Below, piece by piece: positions 1 through 13,558 of a stretch of DNA of 64,000 nucleotides (positions are counted from its first letter, which is position 1; each line of letters begins with the position of its first letter). This DNA is from Vespula vulgaris (lineage: Eukaryota > Arthropoda > Insecta > Hymenoptera > Vespidae). The notes beneath the pieces are model-generated. The model searched no databases. It saw only the letters and a program-made list of their open reading frames with translations, and was not told the DNA's origin. Made by a program: the position numbers and the translations under genes. The stretch spans positions 5,061,501-5,125,500 of the forward strand of contig NC_066590.1 of NCBI RefSeq assembly GCF_905475345.1, read 5' to 3'.

Positions 1-342
1 TGGAGGACCACTCAACTTTAGGAGGCCTTTTGTCTCGGCGTTATTGAAAGTTGTCTCGAGGGTCACTAGGAATGTAGCGGGAGGACGCTCTCGGCCATTC
101 TCGAGGAGAATCGTAAGAGAGAGAGAGAGAAGGAGAAAGAGGATAACGCTCGACGAAAGAGAAGAAAAAGACAGGAGGCGCGAGCAAGGTGTAGGAGGGA
201 GAAGAAGGTCTCTTTCCCCCTCCCAATGGACCATGCGGGCGCACTGTCCTAATTACAACGAGGTCTCCTATTTTTTCGAGCTGAAAGGAGCCGAAGTATT
301 TGCCCGCGGCGACGCTCAGGAAGACTAGACACGAATCCAGGT

Positions 343-377
<35 letters not shown>

Positions 378-412
378 TTCCATCTATCTCTCATTCTCTT
401 TCTCTCTTCCTC
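343..412. repeat. (CT)n microsatellite
   Basis: A pure TC run covers 343-369 and decays into TTTCTC variants to about 412. A complementary GA run follows at 527-565, so the two could pair as an inverted repeat. Confidence 0.9.
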
Positions 413-526
413 TGTTCTTTCTTCGGCGAAGAACGCAAAGGAATCTTTGAACCGCGTTGTCCAGGTTCGCGTTTAAGTTCAGAACGAGAAGGATGCAAAG
501 ATTCGACAGTTGGAAGAGGATGAAAG

Positions 527-564
<38 letters not shown>

Positions 565-1838
565 CGAAAAAGAAAGATCCTCCCACGAGGTGGAAGGAAC
601 GAGACGTCGCAGTTTTTCCCACCCATTCATGGCACCGCACCGATTTTTTTTTTCTCGTCCTCTTCTCACGACTCATTCATACCTCGCCGCATGAGATCCA
701 AGATCGCCGGATCTTTACCTGCTTAGCCACCGACGTAGACGACACCGAGCCGAAGGTAGCATCCTTTCGAAAGGATCTCGAAAGCGGCTCTCTCTCTCTC
801 TCTTTTTCTCTTTCTCTTTCTATCTATCTATCTCCGCTCTTATTCCCCTCTTACACCGCAAGGTCCACCGGATTCCGAGTCACGGTAGAAGGAAGGAAGA
901 CCCGCTGTCTGTCGGGGCCCTCGTTAGCCGTTAAATTCGAGCAAAAGTTCTTCTCGACGAGGTTGCCCTAACAAGTGTGGCGCCAAGCGTGATCTTACCT
1001 TTCTTCACGCACGTTCTCTTATTGACTGTTTTTAACGAGGATTGTTGAGGGAATTAATCGATCGATGGAAGAAAGAATGTCAAAAAGTTGTGATGACTCG
1101 TGAAAGAGAGAGAAATAGGGGGATCGAGAGGGAGGAAGGTTGAGGGAAGGTGGTGAGGGTAGAAAGAGGTTAAAAGAAGAACGAGGAGAAGTAGGAGAAG
1201 GAAGAGGAGGAAATGAAGGAAGAAACGAAGGAGGGTTAACGATCTTAATGGCTAGGCAAAACATTGACACCTTGACGGAGCTCCGGTGGACCACCTGGAC
1301 GAGGGTTAGCGAGGGGCGAGGAAGCAGGGATCGTCAAACAGACGGTCAGCACGAGAGGAGCGGACGATCCTTATGAGAAAGTAAGTTGGGCGAGCGATGA
1401 CAACGAGCTAACAGCGTGGGCAAACACGGCGGCTCGAAAGAGACAGAGAGCCGTTTCCACCGGGCCCGATCATCATCATGTACTTACGCGTTTCCTCTCA
1501 AACATCGAGACTACGAGTTGGAGACGTTCGAGTCTTCCTACGGGCCCGTGTCCGACGACGGTACGACACACCGCTCGGATCATGGGAAACAGACTGACTT
1601 TCTTCTTTCTCGTCGATATCGTTTTACTTGTGTTTACTTTATGCAATATATCCATTTTTGATATCATACTAATCGTTGTTGACTCAATCGTTTCTACGAA
1701 TCAAAATATGCATGAGTTTTAACATTAAATATTTGTCTTTCGCTCTCTTTTCTTTTATTTCTTTTTTCTTATATTTTATATATAATATCTTGACCATCGC
1801 AATGGAGGAAGATCAATGGGAGATCAAGCAGGATGGAG

Positions 1839-1880
<42 letters not shown>
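1839..1880. repeat. Compound (TA)n(TG)n microsatellite
   Basis: About 12 nt of TA dinucleotides pass directly into about 28 nt of TG dinucleotides. Confidence 0.95.
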
Positions 1881-1881
<1 letters not shown>

Positions 1882-2767
1882 CTGTGATAAGTTTAAAAAA
1901 TACATTATACATTCTGATGTTCAACTGTCTTTGGTTTAATATGTTACAACAGAGCGGGCTTTCTGAGGGTAGGGGCCCGTATACATATTACATATACACA
2001 TGTATAATTAACTTTACTCTTCCATCCATATCTTCTGTATCATCAGACCTGTTTATATACAACATATACGAAGCAATTTATATTATTATAATTCACATTC
2101 AGTTTTATCGTGTGTCGCGATAATCAGCCGATATTTATCATATATTTATATGTATGCAGCACTATATACGTGCTCAGAACCATCAAATCAATTGTCCGAA
2201 CAACTGATCCATTTTTTACAATGACATATCCGTCGTATATTGACGATAATTTTGGATTTATTTAAGATAATCTAAAGGAAAACTGATCGAATGCGTTTAC
2301 ACGTAATTTCTATACATGTATACAATTTTTTCTTTTCTTTTTTTCTTTTTTCTCTTTTTCTTTCTTTTTTTTTTTTTTTTTTATTTGTTTTCTTTAGGTA
2401 AACGGAGACAGAGAGATCGCAGTCGATGAATTTTTATTTCCTTGCTTTTCGAATGAAATCACGAGAATCGAAAAAGATCGTTCAAGTTGATCTCACTTGG
2501 GAAAGAACGCGAACGATTTTTTTCGAATATTGAAATCTATACTACGTTTTAACACGTATTTCGGAAATATCGAAGGACGAAGTATTCTTGTCTGCCAAAA
2601 GTAATATTCGATTGAATTAAATATTAAATATATTTAAAGAAAAAAAAAAAGAAAGGTAAAAAACAAGACGTCTAAAAGATTTAAATAAAAAAGTGACTCT
2701 CGCAAAATCCATCGATCGATCAATAATTAAATTATCAAAATCCATGTATGTATGTTAATTTTCTCTC

Positions 2768-2769
<2 letters not shown>

Positions 2770-2801
<32 letters not shown>
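2770..2801. repeat. (CT)n microsatellite
   Basis: An uninterrupted CT dinucleotide run of about 32 nt. Confidence 0.95.
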
Positions 2802-2803
<2 letters not shown>

Positions 2804-3592
2804 TTCCTCAATATATCCTGTCCTCGAAGAATAAAGAAAATATTCGATTAGATGATGAAGAGTTGCTCGCACAAGAAACTCTATTCGATGCATATCACAG
2901 ACACGATAATACGGCAATGAAAGTGCGCTTTTTTTTTTTATTTGAATAATATGGGTATCCTTTTTTTACGTGTACACGCTCGGGAAATCACACAATACGA
3001 TTGATCGATAACAGCAACGACAGAAATCATCATTTCTGTCTTAGACTATTCTCTATGCTTCCACTATTCTCCTGTCCCCTTTACGTGTGATCTATGATAA
3101 GCTTAAGGGCCGCCTAACGGACATTAAAAAGATCTACGACGGTATACACTTTTTGATCGAGAGCATTAATCTCGAACGACGAAGGCTTTTCTCTCGTATT
3201 CTCTACGATCGAATCGTAGGAACGTTTTTCTTCAAATTAACTCGGATACGGATCGAAACGATAAAAGAATGTTTAAAGATAAAATGTTAAAAATCTTAGA
3301 AAAAATTACGTGTAAAAGATAATAAAATCGCTCGTTGGTGGGAAATGGGGATTAAAAGATTTGCGAAGTTTCCGAGTCCGTCGATAAGATCACGTTTCTT
3401 TAGATCCGATCGTAGAAGTGAACATCAACAGAGTCGATCTTGACCGAATAAACTTATAAAAAACAAAAAGAAAAGAAAAAACAGGAGAGAGACAACGATT
3501 TCCTTCGAGAAAGAAGTTCATATATATAAAAGAATAAAAAAAAAAGAAACAAAAAAATAAGATAAATCAGTAAAATCGTTTGGACGATATCT

Positions 3593-3780
<188 letters not shown>

Positions 3781-5089
3781 TACTCAGCGTGATCGATCAT
3801 TCCAATGAAAAGGAAAGGATCTTTCTCTTCGATAAGAGTTCATTTGTCATATCCTAAAAAAAGAATAAAATATACGACGTGACGAGAGAATTTAAGATCG
3901 CGGCACACGCTCGTGGCATGAAACAACGCGTTCGACGAATATATGTAGATATATTCGTTTTTCTTCATCTTTCTCTCATTTTCGTTTTCTCTTTCCCTTC
4001 TATGGAGTAATACTTTTTCACAATTCTCCCACTGTCTAACCATCTCTCTCAAACGTATTAATATTATACCCTAGGATAATTCGAAGCTCAGTTAGACACT
4101 TTAAATACAAAGGTATAAGATCTTTACAAAAATAAAATAAATAATCTGAATAAATACGAATATAATAATATATAGTGTTACTGTTAATTAATAAATTATT
4201 ATTATGTAGGATTATTGGAATATGTGTGCGTGCATGCGTGTACGTGTGTATGTATATAAGTATGTGTAAGTATGTTATGTACGTATGTATGTATGATGTA
4301 TGTACGTATATGTATGTATGTAAGTACGTATGAACGGTATATGTTGAGTGTATGAATATTTGTGCAAGTGCGAGAGCGGAGTCGTAACGCGTATCGAGAG
4401 ACAATGTAATAATTAATAATGATAAGGATAAATAAGCGAGTTTGGTTCAAAAGTTCCTTCGAAACGATCATTATCTCGATCATAGCGTTCATTTGCCTCT
4501 CGCACTTGGCATTTTAAGGTCGATTAATCTCCTATCATTTTCTCCCTCTCATTCTTTTTCTTTGCGCATCGATTTAAAAAAAAAAAAAGAAGGAAAAAAA
4601 TAAAAAAGAAAAAAATTAGAAAAAGATATTAAAATAGAAAGATTTAAAAAAAAAAAAATAAAGAAAATAAAAAACATTACACACGATCATAGAACGTGTA
4701 TCTAGAGTGTCGCAGGATCTTCGAAAAATTGCACTCGCACGTGCGCGTTTCGATTCGCGTTTAAAATCGATAAAAAGATCGTCGATACTTATTTGAAAAT
4801 GCATTCGAATTTGAACGATCCTCGGTTCCTTCGACTTTTTCCTACGAAAAAAGCATGAACGAATCCTTCGATTCGAAGGACACACATCGGGTTCCTGCCC
4901 ATCCTTTCTTTCTTTTTTTTTTTAAATTAATCATCGTTGTTGTTGTTTCTCATCGTCTCGATCGATCCGAGAAGACTTGGAAGCTTTGAAAGCTTATGGA
5001 ACTTCATCGGAAGTCATTTTTCCGCGCTAGTAAAGTCTTAGGACGATCCGAGGATCTCACGGATATATTTCTTCAATTAAGAAGATTAA

Positions 5090-5103
5090 AAATAATAATA
5101 ATC

Positions 5104-5168
<65 letters not shown>

Positions 5169-5175
5169 CATAATG

Positions 5176-5242
<67 letters not shown>
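5090..5242. repeat. Long (AAT)n microsatellite
   Basis: About 150 nt of AAT triplets with a few substitutions (CAT, GTA). Same triplet family as the tract at 3.6 kb. Confidence 0.95.
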
Positions 5243-5244
<2 letters not shown>

Positions 5245-5547
5245 GTAATAAAAAGAAAAAAAATACAGCAGAGATAAAATAAAAATTAAAATAAGATAAA
5301 ACGGCGACGAACGAGCGAGCGTGCGAGCTCGAAAGACTTACTTTTCTCTTTTTCTTTTTTTTTTTTTTTAGATAATCTCTAGAGTAGACACACCGTTAGA
5401 GAAGCGATAGACGTGAAGAATCGACACGCTCGATTTCCTTTGTATAATCTCTTTCTTCTTCCCTCTCCTTTTCTCTCCTTCTCTTTCTCTCTCTTTCTTT
5501 CTTTCTTTCTGTCTATCCTTTTTCTCTCCTCATTTCGGCGCGTTTCG

Positions 5548-5553
5548 TTTAAT
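5548..5553 (-). terminator. Candidate poly(A) signal (ATTAAA variant)
   Basis: The minus strand reads ATTAAA here, about 510 nt beyond the TGA and 390 nt beyond the alternative TAA. I saw no canonical AATAAA closer to the gene on that strand. The assignment is weak because the motif is common in AT-rich DNA. Confidence 0.25.
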
Positions 5554-5939
5554 AATAATTACGGACTACGGCGGCGAAAACCGATGGGCTCTATTAACGT
5601 ACGACTCTTGTCTTCGTCTTTCTTTCTTTCTCTCCATTTCTATATTTCGAAACATCATTCTCGTGGGAGCGTCCCGAAGATTCATTCTTAAATCAATCTC
5701 GAAATCGAATTCGAATCTATATACGAAAGAACAAAGTTGCATGACCGAATTCGTTCGCGTAAACTCCATTTCGAATTCGATTATCTGAGAAATGTAAATG
5801 AATCTAAACGAAAGCTGGATCTAAACCCTCTCTCGGATTCTTCCTTTTTAACGAATCTTTCGATCCTGTTGTTCTCCCACTGTTACAAAAATTTCTACGT
5901 CCCTCGTTGATATCCCCTAAGAAAACGGTGCGTTTTCTA

Positions 5940-6062
5940 TTAAACGACGCGTTTCAGTTCAGGAAGATATTGATATCGTTTCGAGATCTGGTCGTTCCGT
6001 TTTTCTAAAATGGGCGAGTCGTCGCCTTGTAGCCCTTCTTCGGCTTCCGCCTTGCCGTCCTC
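5940..6062 (-). other. Possible +1-frame C-terminal extension, 40 codons
   Basis: Slipping one base at TCC-TGA gives the frame GAG GAC GGC and onward, open to TAA at 5942-5940. It would add an acidic segment (EDGKAEAEEGLQGDDSPILE) and then a basic one with Lys-Arg at three places (EKRND, SKRYQYL, LKRVV). The composition is more protein-like than the in-frame read-through, which is mostly arginine. It could reflect programmed frameshifting, a weak alternative acceptor (TTAG at 6072-6069) joining in phase 0 to exon 4, a one-base assembly error, or chance. Confidence 0.3.
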
Positions 6063-6273
6063 AGGATTCTAAGCCCCGACGTAAATGCTCGAACACCTGC
6101 ACGACGTATTCGAGACCGTTCATGTAGTCCCGAAAGATCAGCCAGTCGCGTAAATCGCGATACGTCGCGGACGACGACATCGAGCGGTACTCCGTCGACA
6201 TTGCGTTCCTCGTTACGTCGGGTCGTAAGGTCACAGCACGTTCCATCAACGCGACCTGAAGCTCACATAGGAC
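6061..6273 (-). CDS. Coding exon 5: helix C end, helix D and stop
   Basis: It is 213 nt including TGA at 6063-6061. The acceptor is CTTTTCGCAG (AG at 6275-6274). It encodes residues 176-245, starting VLCELQVALMERAV with Cys178. A loop (TLRPDVTRNAMSTEYRSMSSS) leads into the final helix, YRDLRDWLIFRDYMNGLEYV and onward to HLRRGLES. The stop is in the context TCC TGA G, and another frame stays open beyond it. Confidence 0.85.
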   Translation of the reverse strand, partial: VLCELQVALMERAVTLRPDVTRNAMSTEYRSMSSSATYRDLRDWLIFRDYMNGLEYVVQVFEHLRRGLES

Positions 6274-8168
6274 CTGCGAAAAGAAGGAAGGAAAAAGCCC
6301 TGTTAACAAAAAAAAAGGAAACTAACGACTAGCTTTGCAAAAGAGAGGAAGAGAGATAAAGAGAGAACGGAATGCATGCAACGCGGAATCGCCGATTAGA
6401 AGGGGTGTAGAAAAAAAAAGAAAAGAAAGAAAAAAAGAACAAATAAAACAAGAGAGGTGCTTCGATCGAACGAATTTTTGCACACGACAACTACGGAATC
6501 GAGGCCGGTGATATTATTGAAAGAGTAATGAAAAAAGAAAAAAGAAAAACAACCGATGTGGAACTCGGCCGAGTGTCGGTACCTCTCGAATGATCGGACG
6601 AGGAGTTTGCGGTTCTTTCGAGATCCGTAGTCCAAGTATCTTTAAACGCGACTCGGCGTTTACGTAAAATCGCTCATAAAACTGGCGAAATGCTTTTTAT
6701 ACCGTTCGCGAGTACGACGTAGAGGCGGTGGCAAACAGCGGCAACGTTATTTCAAACCTGATCGTTCAACGACGACGAGTTCGAGTTGGCCATTGTGAAA
6801 GTCGAGCATAACGGCTAATTACTCGCGATTTGCGGACTTTTACGGGATCACGGGTTTCTACCGGGCATAGATAAAGTCTTCTAAACACTCACCGTTCGGA
6901 GCTTGAATTCGGTATCCTTAAACTGATCGCGAAACTCGAGACCGTTGTCCTCTTGGTCCCATACAATTTGCTCGAGACCAACCGCGTATTTCTGCATGTA
7001 CTCGTACGCATCAAGCAGCGACCTATCAAGCTGAAATATTTGAAGGAAGAAAGAAAAAAAAAGAGAGAGAGAGAGAAAGAGAGAAGAAAAAAAGACCGAT
7101 TAAAAAATTCTCCTAAATCAACGTCGACGTCGATAAAACGAATCCTCGAATCGAACATACCTCCAAACTGTCCAAATATTGTTGCTGCAATTGTTCGCCC
7201 AATTGCTTCGGTATATCCTTCTTACTAGGCAACCAATCGTAATGATTGTCCTTCCACTGCAAGTGCCAATCGGCGAAGTCAACTTTAAAAGTCCGTTTGA
7301 TCTGCAATGACGAAAAATATTCTCGTATTAGATTCGCGAGATATTCGAGATCTCCTGATAGAGTATACGACGTTTACATGTATGGAGTTAGCTATGCATT
7401 CTCCTCTCATTGTTTATTCTTCGTTATTCTATGCACCGAAGGATTCGCTAGCGAAGGATTAAAAAAGTTGTAACATACATACGCGTACGTACATACGTTG
7501 AACGCGTAAAAAGCAACGCTCGGTAACGTTTAGTCAGCGATTACTTCGATAACCCTCGTTCCTAGTAATAGACGACGGAAAACACGGAGATGAGAGGTGA
7601 AGAAGCAAGGGGGGAAGGAATAAGACACGTGAGTGAGTAAGCTAGCTCGAAACACGAACACGGAGAGTGTTCGCTGACTTTTTGGGAATTACTGGGCCAC
7701 TGCACGCAAATGCCGTGGCTATTGGGTTCCTTTAAGCAGAAACTACTAGGAACACAAGGCGCCAGGGCAGACACGTTAATTGTCCCAACACGATATCGCT
7801 GGTATTCGGAGCTCGAGTCGACATGAATCATTCGAAGTGTTAGCTAGAAGCGAGAACGAGACAGATATTATACGAGAAAGAGAGAAAATAAAAGAGGAGG
7901 GGATCGAAACCCTCGATTTTATGTAACTATTCGCGATCGCAAAGCGTTCCGCGAATTTCTAAGCGCCGTTCGTACAATCGTTTACGAAGCACGAGCTGTA
8001 CCAAAGCTCAAGGCCGTTTTCAGCTACGACAATTTTCAACGAAGTTTAATATGTCGTTGTATGAAAAAAAAAAAGAAAAAAAGAAAAAAAAGAAAGAAAA
8101 AGGGTCTCAGCAAATAACACATTCCCGATAGGATAACGAACCTAGTGATTCTGCACGGCTCGATAATA

Positions 8169-8218
<50 letters not shown>

Positions 8219-9236
8219 TCTCTTCTTGTTTAACGAGAGAACGAACGATATTAACAATCCGAGTTCGTGAGATAATCGAAAATCGGTTACCTAGCGCAAA
8301 GACAACAGGATGATCGAAAATCGCAAGAAAGCGCGTGCCTGAAAAGAGGACCGCGTGGTCTCACGATCGATAATTCTCTTCTTTCTCCTTCTTTCTCATT
8401 CTTTCTCTCGGGTGCGCTCCGAGGCACGATCGATCGGAGGTACCTGCGCTTGCCGATCCTGCTCTTGTCTCTTCTTTAGAGATCCTCTCCACGCCCAGAT
8501 CATTACGAAACCCTTTCGAAGACGATAGAAATGTGCCGTTCGTCTTTGCCTCTTTCCAACTCTCCGAGAGAAACTTTGTATAAGCCGCGAACGAGGAGAG
8601 AACACCCATTCGGGAATATCGTTGCGTCACGCGAAACACGTTCTTATTAATCCTCTTCGAGCCGATCCCGGGCCACCCAAAACGATAAGGAAAAAAGATA
8701 ACTCCGAAGACTCAACTCCTTCTCGCGTAACAAACTATCTAATTAAACGCGATTCCACGATAATCCCGTTGTAATTTGATAAATTCATCTTGATCATGAG
8801 TTAACGTAGATCAATCTCTCGTTAAAAATATTCTATGACGTCGCATGCCTCTCTACTTTCTCATGGTTATTTCACCCTTCGCCTACTTCCCTCCCTTAAA
8901 AAAGAAAAAAAATAAATAAATAAAAGAAAGACAACAAAAACCAACAAAGAAAGAAAAGAAAAAGAAGAAAATAGAAGAATCTCATTTATTATTCTCTCTC
9001 ATACAGACTCCGCGTTTTATGACCCGTTTATCACGACGACACGGTGATTCTCATTCCTTCTATACTTTTCTGTAGCGATCTTAAAAAAAAAAGTCTAACT
9101 TTCGAATACGTTTCCGAGGAGTTTGCTATAACGGACGTTGTTGCTGTTGCCGAGTGTTACACCGGACCGGAGAGAACACAGTGTTCTTTTCCTACGAGAC
9201 GCGATAGTCTAGCGTGAATGAGAGAAGGTGAGAGAA

Positions 9237-9274
<38 letters not shown>

Positions 9275-12200
9275 TAAGGAGAGGGAAAACAGAAGGAAGG
9301 GAAACGAGGAGGGAGAAGGAAGAAAAAGGAAAGGAAGAAAGGAATTGTCGCTAACAACCACTGGCGGCGAGCAAATCGTGGCGCGGGTCTTTTGTGCCTC
9401 GTAAAAGTCTCGACGGCCACACCGGTGCACGAATAATCGTAAAACCGGGCTGCAAACTGGCAGGAAGTAGGCTGGCAGGAGTAGGTACGACGGTGTCTCT
9501 CTCTTTCTCTCTCTCTCTCTGTTTCTCCTTCTTCGTCTTCCTCCCAGTCTATAAGGCGCTCTTTTTCTCTCACTCACTCTTTCGAACGAGTGAAGAGAAA
9601 GAGAAGGAGAGAACCCGTCAAAATCAATTAGCTTCTCGGTCTTTTTTCTAGCGCGGTTTCACCGCTTATTAGAAGTTATAAAATTTCGGTGAGTCGGTCT
9701 CGGTCGAACTGATCGAAAATCGTTCGCGACTCGTCACTGGAAAGGATTAAAAAGACTAAGAAAAAGAGAAAGAGAGAAAAAGAGAGAGAGAGAGAAAGAG
9801 ATGGAAAGAGACATACATACAGACAGTCAAAGACAGAGACAGAGATAGAGACAGAGAAAGAGAGACAGAAAGAGACATACGGACAGACAGAGACAGAGAA
9901 AGAGAGAGATAGAAAGAGAGAACTCGCGATTTGGACGTATTTCGAGAATGAATGAGAGGAAGAAGCGTAGGAGGGAGGGAGGAGTAGAGAAAGAGTAGGA
10001 GGAGACGAGACGAGAGGAAAGTCACGCGCCAAGAGAAAATATGTCAGCGCGAGGGAGCCGTACACGACGAGTCGATATGCAAGAAGCGCAGTGGCACTTG
10101 CTGCCAGGGGGATATGTGTCGTAGTGTATATATCGAGGAGAGTAGATACGCTGGCGCGTTGTATATCCGGTCTTGCCTTTAGTATGCAGGCGGAGTATGC
10201 CTGTGGCGTATGGCTGTGTCCCGTCCGCGGTTCGGGAGAGGGGGCAGCTTCCGATTCTGATTTATTGGAATCCTCCACTTCCGATATTTTATCCGATGCC
10301 TTCACGTCGTGAGCTACCTTTTTCTCTCTTTATCACATGTGCGAAGGACGATGAAATAAAAGAGCTAGTTTAACGGAGAAACATTATTTTCTCGAAGACT
10401 TCCTCGAACCGTTCCATCCACTTTGCAACCCTTTCATATTGCTCCAAACGAGCGATCCGTTTACATCATCTTTCTACCTATCTTTCTTCCTTGCTTGCTT
10501 TCATTTCTTCTTCTTTCTCTTTTTTCCTTTCGCCGCACATCGTCTTGATAATTCTTATTTAAATTTGACGCAATAATTATCGTTACACCGTAATATCTCT
10601 TATTATCTTTAAATACCAATCTCAAATGTTAAACTCGCATATCTCCGGCATCGTCTACGAATATTCGAATAAAATATCTATCCGTCTATACCCTTTGCTT
10701 TCCTTCGTTTAAAACGATAACGAGTGGCGAATGATGACGTCAGTGGACCACCAGACAGTATGTCGCCGCAACTCGCTATCAGGCAAGGCGCACCTGCGTC
10801 TTCCTGCATTGGAGTCACCGCGGGAAAGAAAGAAAGAAAGAAAGAAAGAAAGAAGGAAGGAAGGAAGGAAGGAAGAAAGGAAGGAAAGAAGAAAGGAAGA
10901 AGAGAGAGAGAGAAAAAAAGAGAGAGAAAGTTATGCGAATCGAATTCTCTTCTTTTTCTTTTCCATCATCCCATCGTACTCGACGAGTCCTTCTTCTCGC
11001 GTCCAAAACGAATCCGATATCGAATTATGCGCTGACTTAGAAAACATCGGTGTCGTGTATCGTCGTACGATGATGTAACGCGGGCTGGGCCCTTTCGACG
11101 CGTTTGAATCCCCTCTCAAACCTCCCCCACCATCACCCCTTCTCTATGTCGTAGTCACGACGCCGGAACCAAGGCCTTCGCATAAGCGCCCTTTGTGGTC
11201 GTGCGCGAAATCCGCTGACTTTTTTCGCATCCCCTTCCTTCTCCTCTTCTTCTTCTTCTTCTTCTTCTTCTTCTTTTCTACACCTGATCATCTTGAGATC
11301 ATCCGACATTCTTAGTATTCCGTGATTATGATCAAATAATGATACAAGAGGTATTCCATCGAAAATGAAGCACTTTTCATTCGTTATTCGATTATTGGTC
11401 GAATTCGATAATTGACGGATCGTCAAAATGATAAAAAATCAATCGAAATGGATAAAGTTTATACGATCGATAAATTATATTTTGAGCGACATGATCGAGA
11501 AATCTTTTACGTTACGATAATTGTTATAATCTTCACGATATTGGCGACAAAAATAACGGCGAAGACAAAGTCTTTAGAACTTACGTAAGAAGTTCCTAAA
11601 GGTCTTTCTCTTGTAAGGGAATAAGATTCGGAGCAGGAAGCGAACGTGACGAAAAGGAGATCGATTTCGATTTCAGATCTCCGAGAATTGGGTCGGACGC
11701 ATAAGGACGTCCAGTTATAGACCCGGAATCGCGAGGACGCGTGTGCACGATGCATAAATCGAGGGAACGAGCCTAATGTATGATGAAAAGGGGGAGAGAG
11801 TATAGTTTCGCGTGCGACCGCAGTTTCGTCGTGCCTTTGTGGTTTACCCGATACGCCTATCCTTTTTTCGGAGCGCTTCGAGAAAAGAAGGAGAAGGAGA
11901 AAGCTTAGGGAACGAGACGAGCCTGATGTACTGTCCTTGGTGGGTAGATAATGAGCCACGTTTGGGAAGGAGATTCTTCCTACTTGCTATTCGATCATCC
12001 TTCTCCTCGCCGTTTCGTGATATATACCATGAAAGCTATTATTTCTTTCTCCTTTTGGAATCCGGTTGAACCGTGTAACATGTATTTCGTGTGAGAATAA
12101 TATGAAAACAAAAAAAAACAAAAAGATCGATAAGATTTATTTACTTAATTCTTCGAACGTACCAAACGAACCGATTCACCTGCTGACCTTATTCACTCTC

Positions 12201-13498
12201 TAATGCTATACATACGTTTGAACTACGATCAAACGAAATAGACACGAGCAAACAAGTCGAAGATAAATCGATCACACTTTTTCTTCGCAATTAAATCCGT
12301 CGAAAGTTGATATCGGTCAGAGATGAAAGAAAGGAGAAGATCGGAAGGCAAGAACGGCGAACCATTAAGTAAAAGCCGAGATCTCTTTCGAGTGTCTGCC
12401 AGCGACACGTAGAACCACGATCGACGTCGTCCGTACCGCCGGAAGTACTGCCATAACTGCCTTCCGCTCGAGCTTCCCTCCTCTCCGCGCGCATGCTCGA
12501 TCCCCCAAGCAGAAGTCACGCCGGTAATTATCGAGGCATCGATGAGTTTGATCTTCCGATGAGTTGGGCTTCTCTTTTCGGGAGTCCCAATTCACGATGA
12601 GGAGAACGTTTAACCAACGCCATGAATTTATACGTATAAATGGCGTATGAATGTACTCACGTAATCGTCTCGAAAGAGTTGTGCGTGCATCAGAGCGGTT
12701 TTAGCCTGTACCACGACCTGCGTTAGTAGTTGCACGTCCCGCAATTGTTCGACGTCGGGATCACCATCGAAGTCTTCGGCGGCGAGACCACAAGGATTTA
12801 CCCACTTTGGTGGTGAACTCAGTCGTCTGGCATTGACAGTCATTGTCGGAGCTCCGTTTACCGAGGCCACGAGCAAGGTGACTACAAGACTGCTTAACCC
12901 TGAAATAACACCGAAGTTTTGCCGTTTACAAATAATTGTTAACGTTATTCTATACAATAACATCGCATGAATACTTTGAAATATTTAAAAATCCCTATAA
13001 AGATAAAGTTTCGAAATAGTAACCGATTGAATCACGACGAGATGAAAATTATTATCGTTTGGCACACTATGCCCAAAACTAATTTCTCTCTCTCTCTCTC
13101 TCTCTCTCTTGCTTTTCGATAATTATCGAATTTGACACGCGAATTTCAACGAGTATGCCCCGGAGAAGCGATCGAAGGAAGCTTCCGGGCGTCGGCCCTT
13201 TCGAAATCTCTCTTTCGCGACTCAAATCGAAGGAGGGTGGTCATGTTTCGTCGATAGTAAGCGACCTAAATGGTAGATTTCGATCGGTCCCGTCTTATGA
13301 TCATCCGGCAGTTTCGGAATCACCGTTGCTCGTCGAATTACGTCCCCGCGAATTCCTCGTCGCATTATTTCACGAGTTACGACCCTTGATGAGGGGCCTC
13401 GCCTCTTGGCGCGCGCAACGGTTCGTCGATGGAGACGACGAGGACGAGGACGCTACTTGCGTTCTCTTCTCTCTCTTTCTTTTTCTCTTTTTCTTTTT

Positions 13499-13558
<60 letters not shown>

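Larger units (their letters stand above)
7302..12660 (-). other. Intron 2 (5.36 kb)
   Basis: This is the largest intron, phase 0. It contains (TA)n at 8174-8216, GA-rich tracts at 9230-9275 and 9775-9930, (AAAG)n/(AAGG)n at 10824-10917 and (CTT)n at 11244-11276. Repeat-free, GC-richer islands lie near 7675-7830, 8420-8640, 10030-10310, 11640-11960 and 12370-12600. Several stay open for 70-150 codons, but none has an acceptor-donor pair in the phase needed to enter the CDS. They may be intronic enhancers or unannotated transcripts. Confidence 0.7.

Noticed and set aside
6001..6063. 20-codon plus-strand ORF opposite the 3' end of the gene (MGESSPCS and onward)
   Set aside because: It overlaps the antisense of the CDS end and its possible extension, and nothing supports transcription from that strand.
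8443..8642. Possible extra exon in intron 2 (AAG|AAC to GCGCAG|GTACC on the minus strand)
   Set aside because: It would end in phase 1, whereas the next exon needs phase 0, so including it breaks the reading frame.
10030..10305. Protein-like minus frame (MKASDKISEVED and onward) in intron 2
   Set aside because: No pyrimidine tract or acceptor at its left side in the transcribed sense, and the frame continues into a GA/CT repeat.
11507..11959. 150-codon minus-strand frame inside intron 2
   Set aside because: No acceptor-donor pair in the needed phase and no motif. The hydrophobic part comes from CTC/CTT-type sequence.
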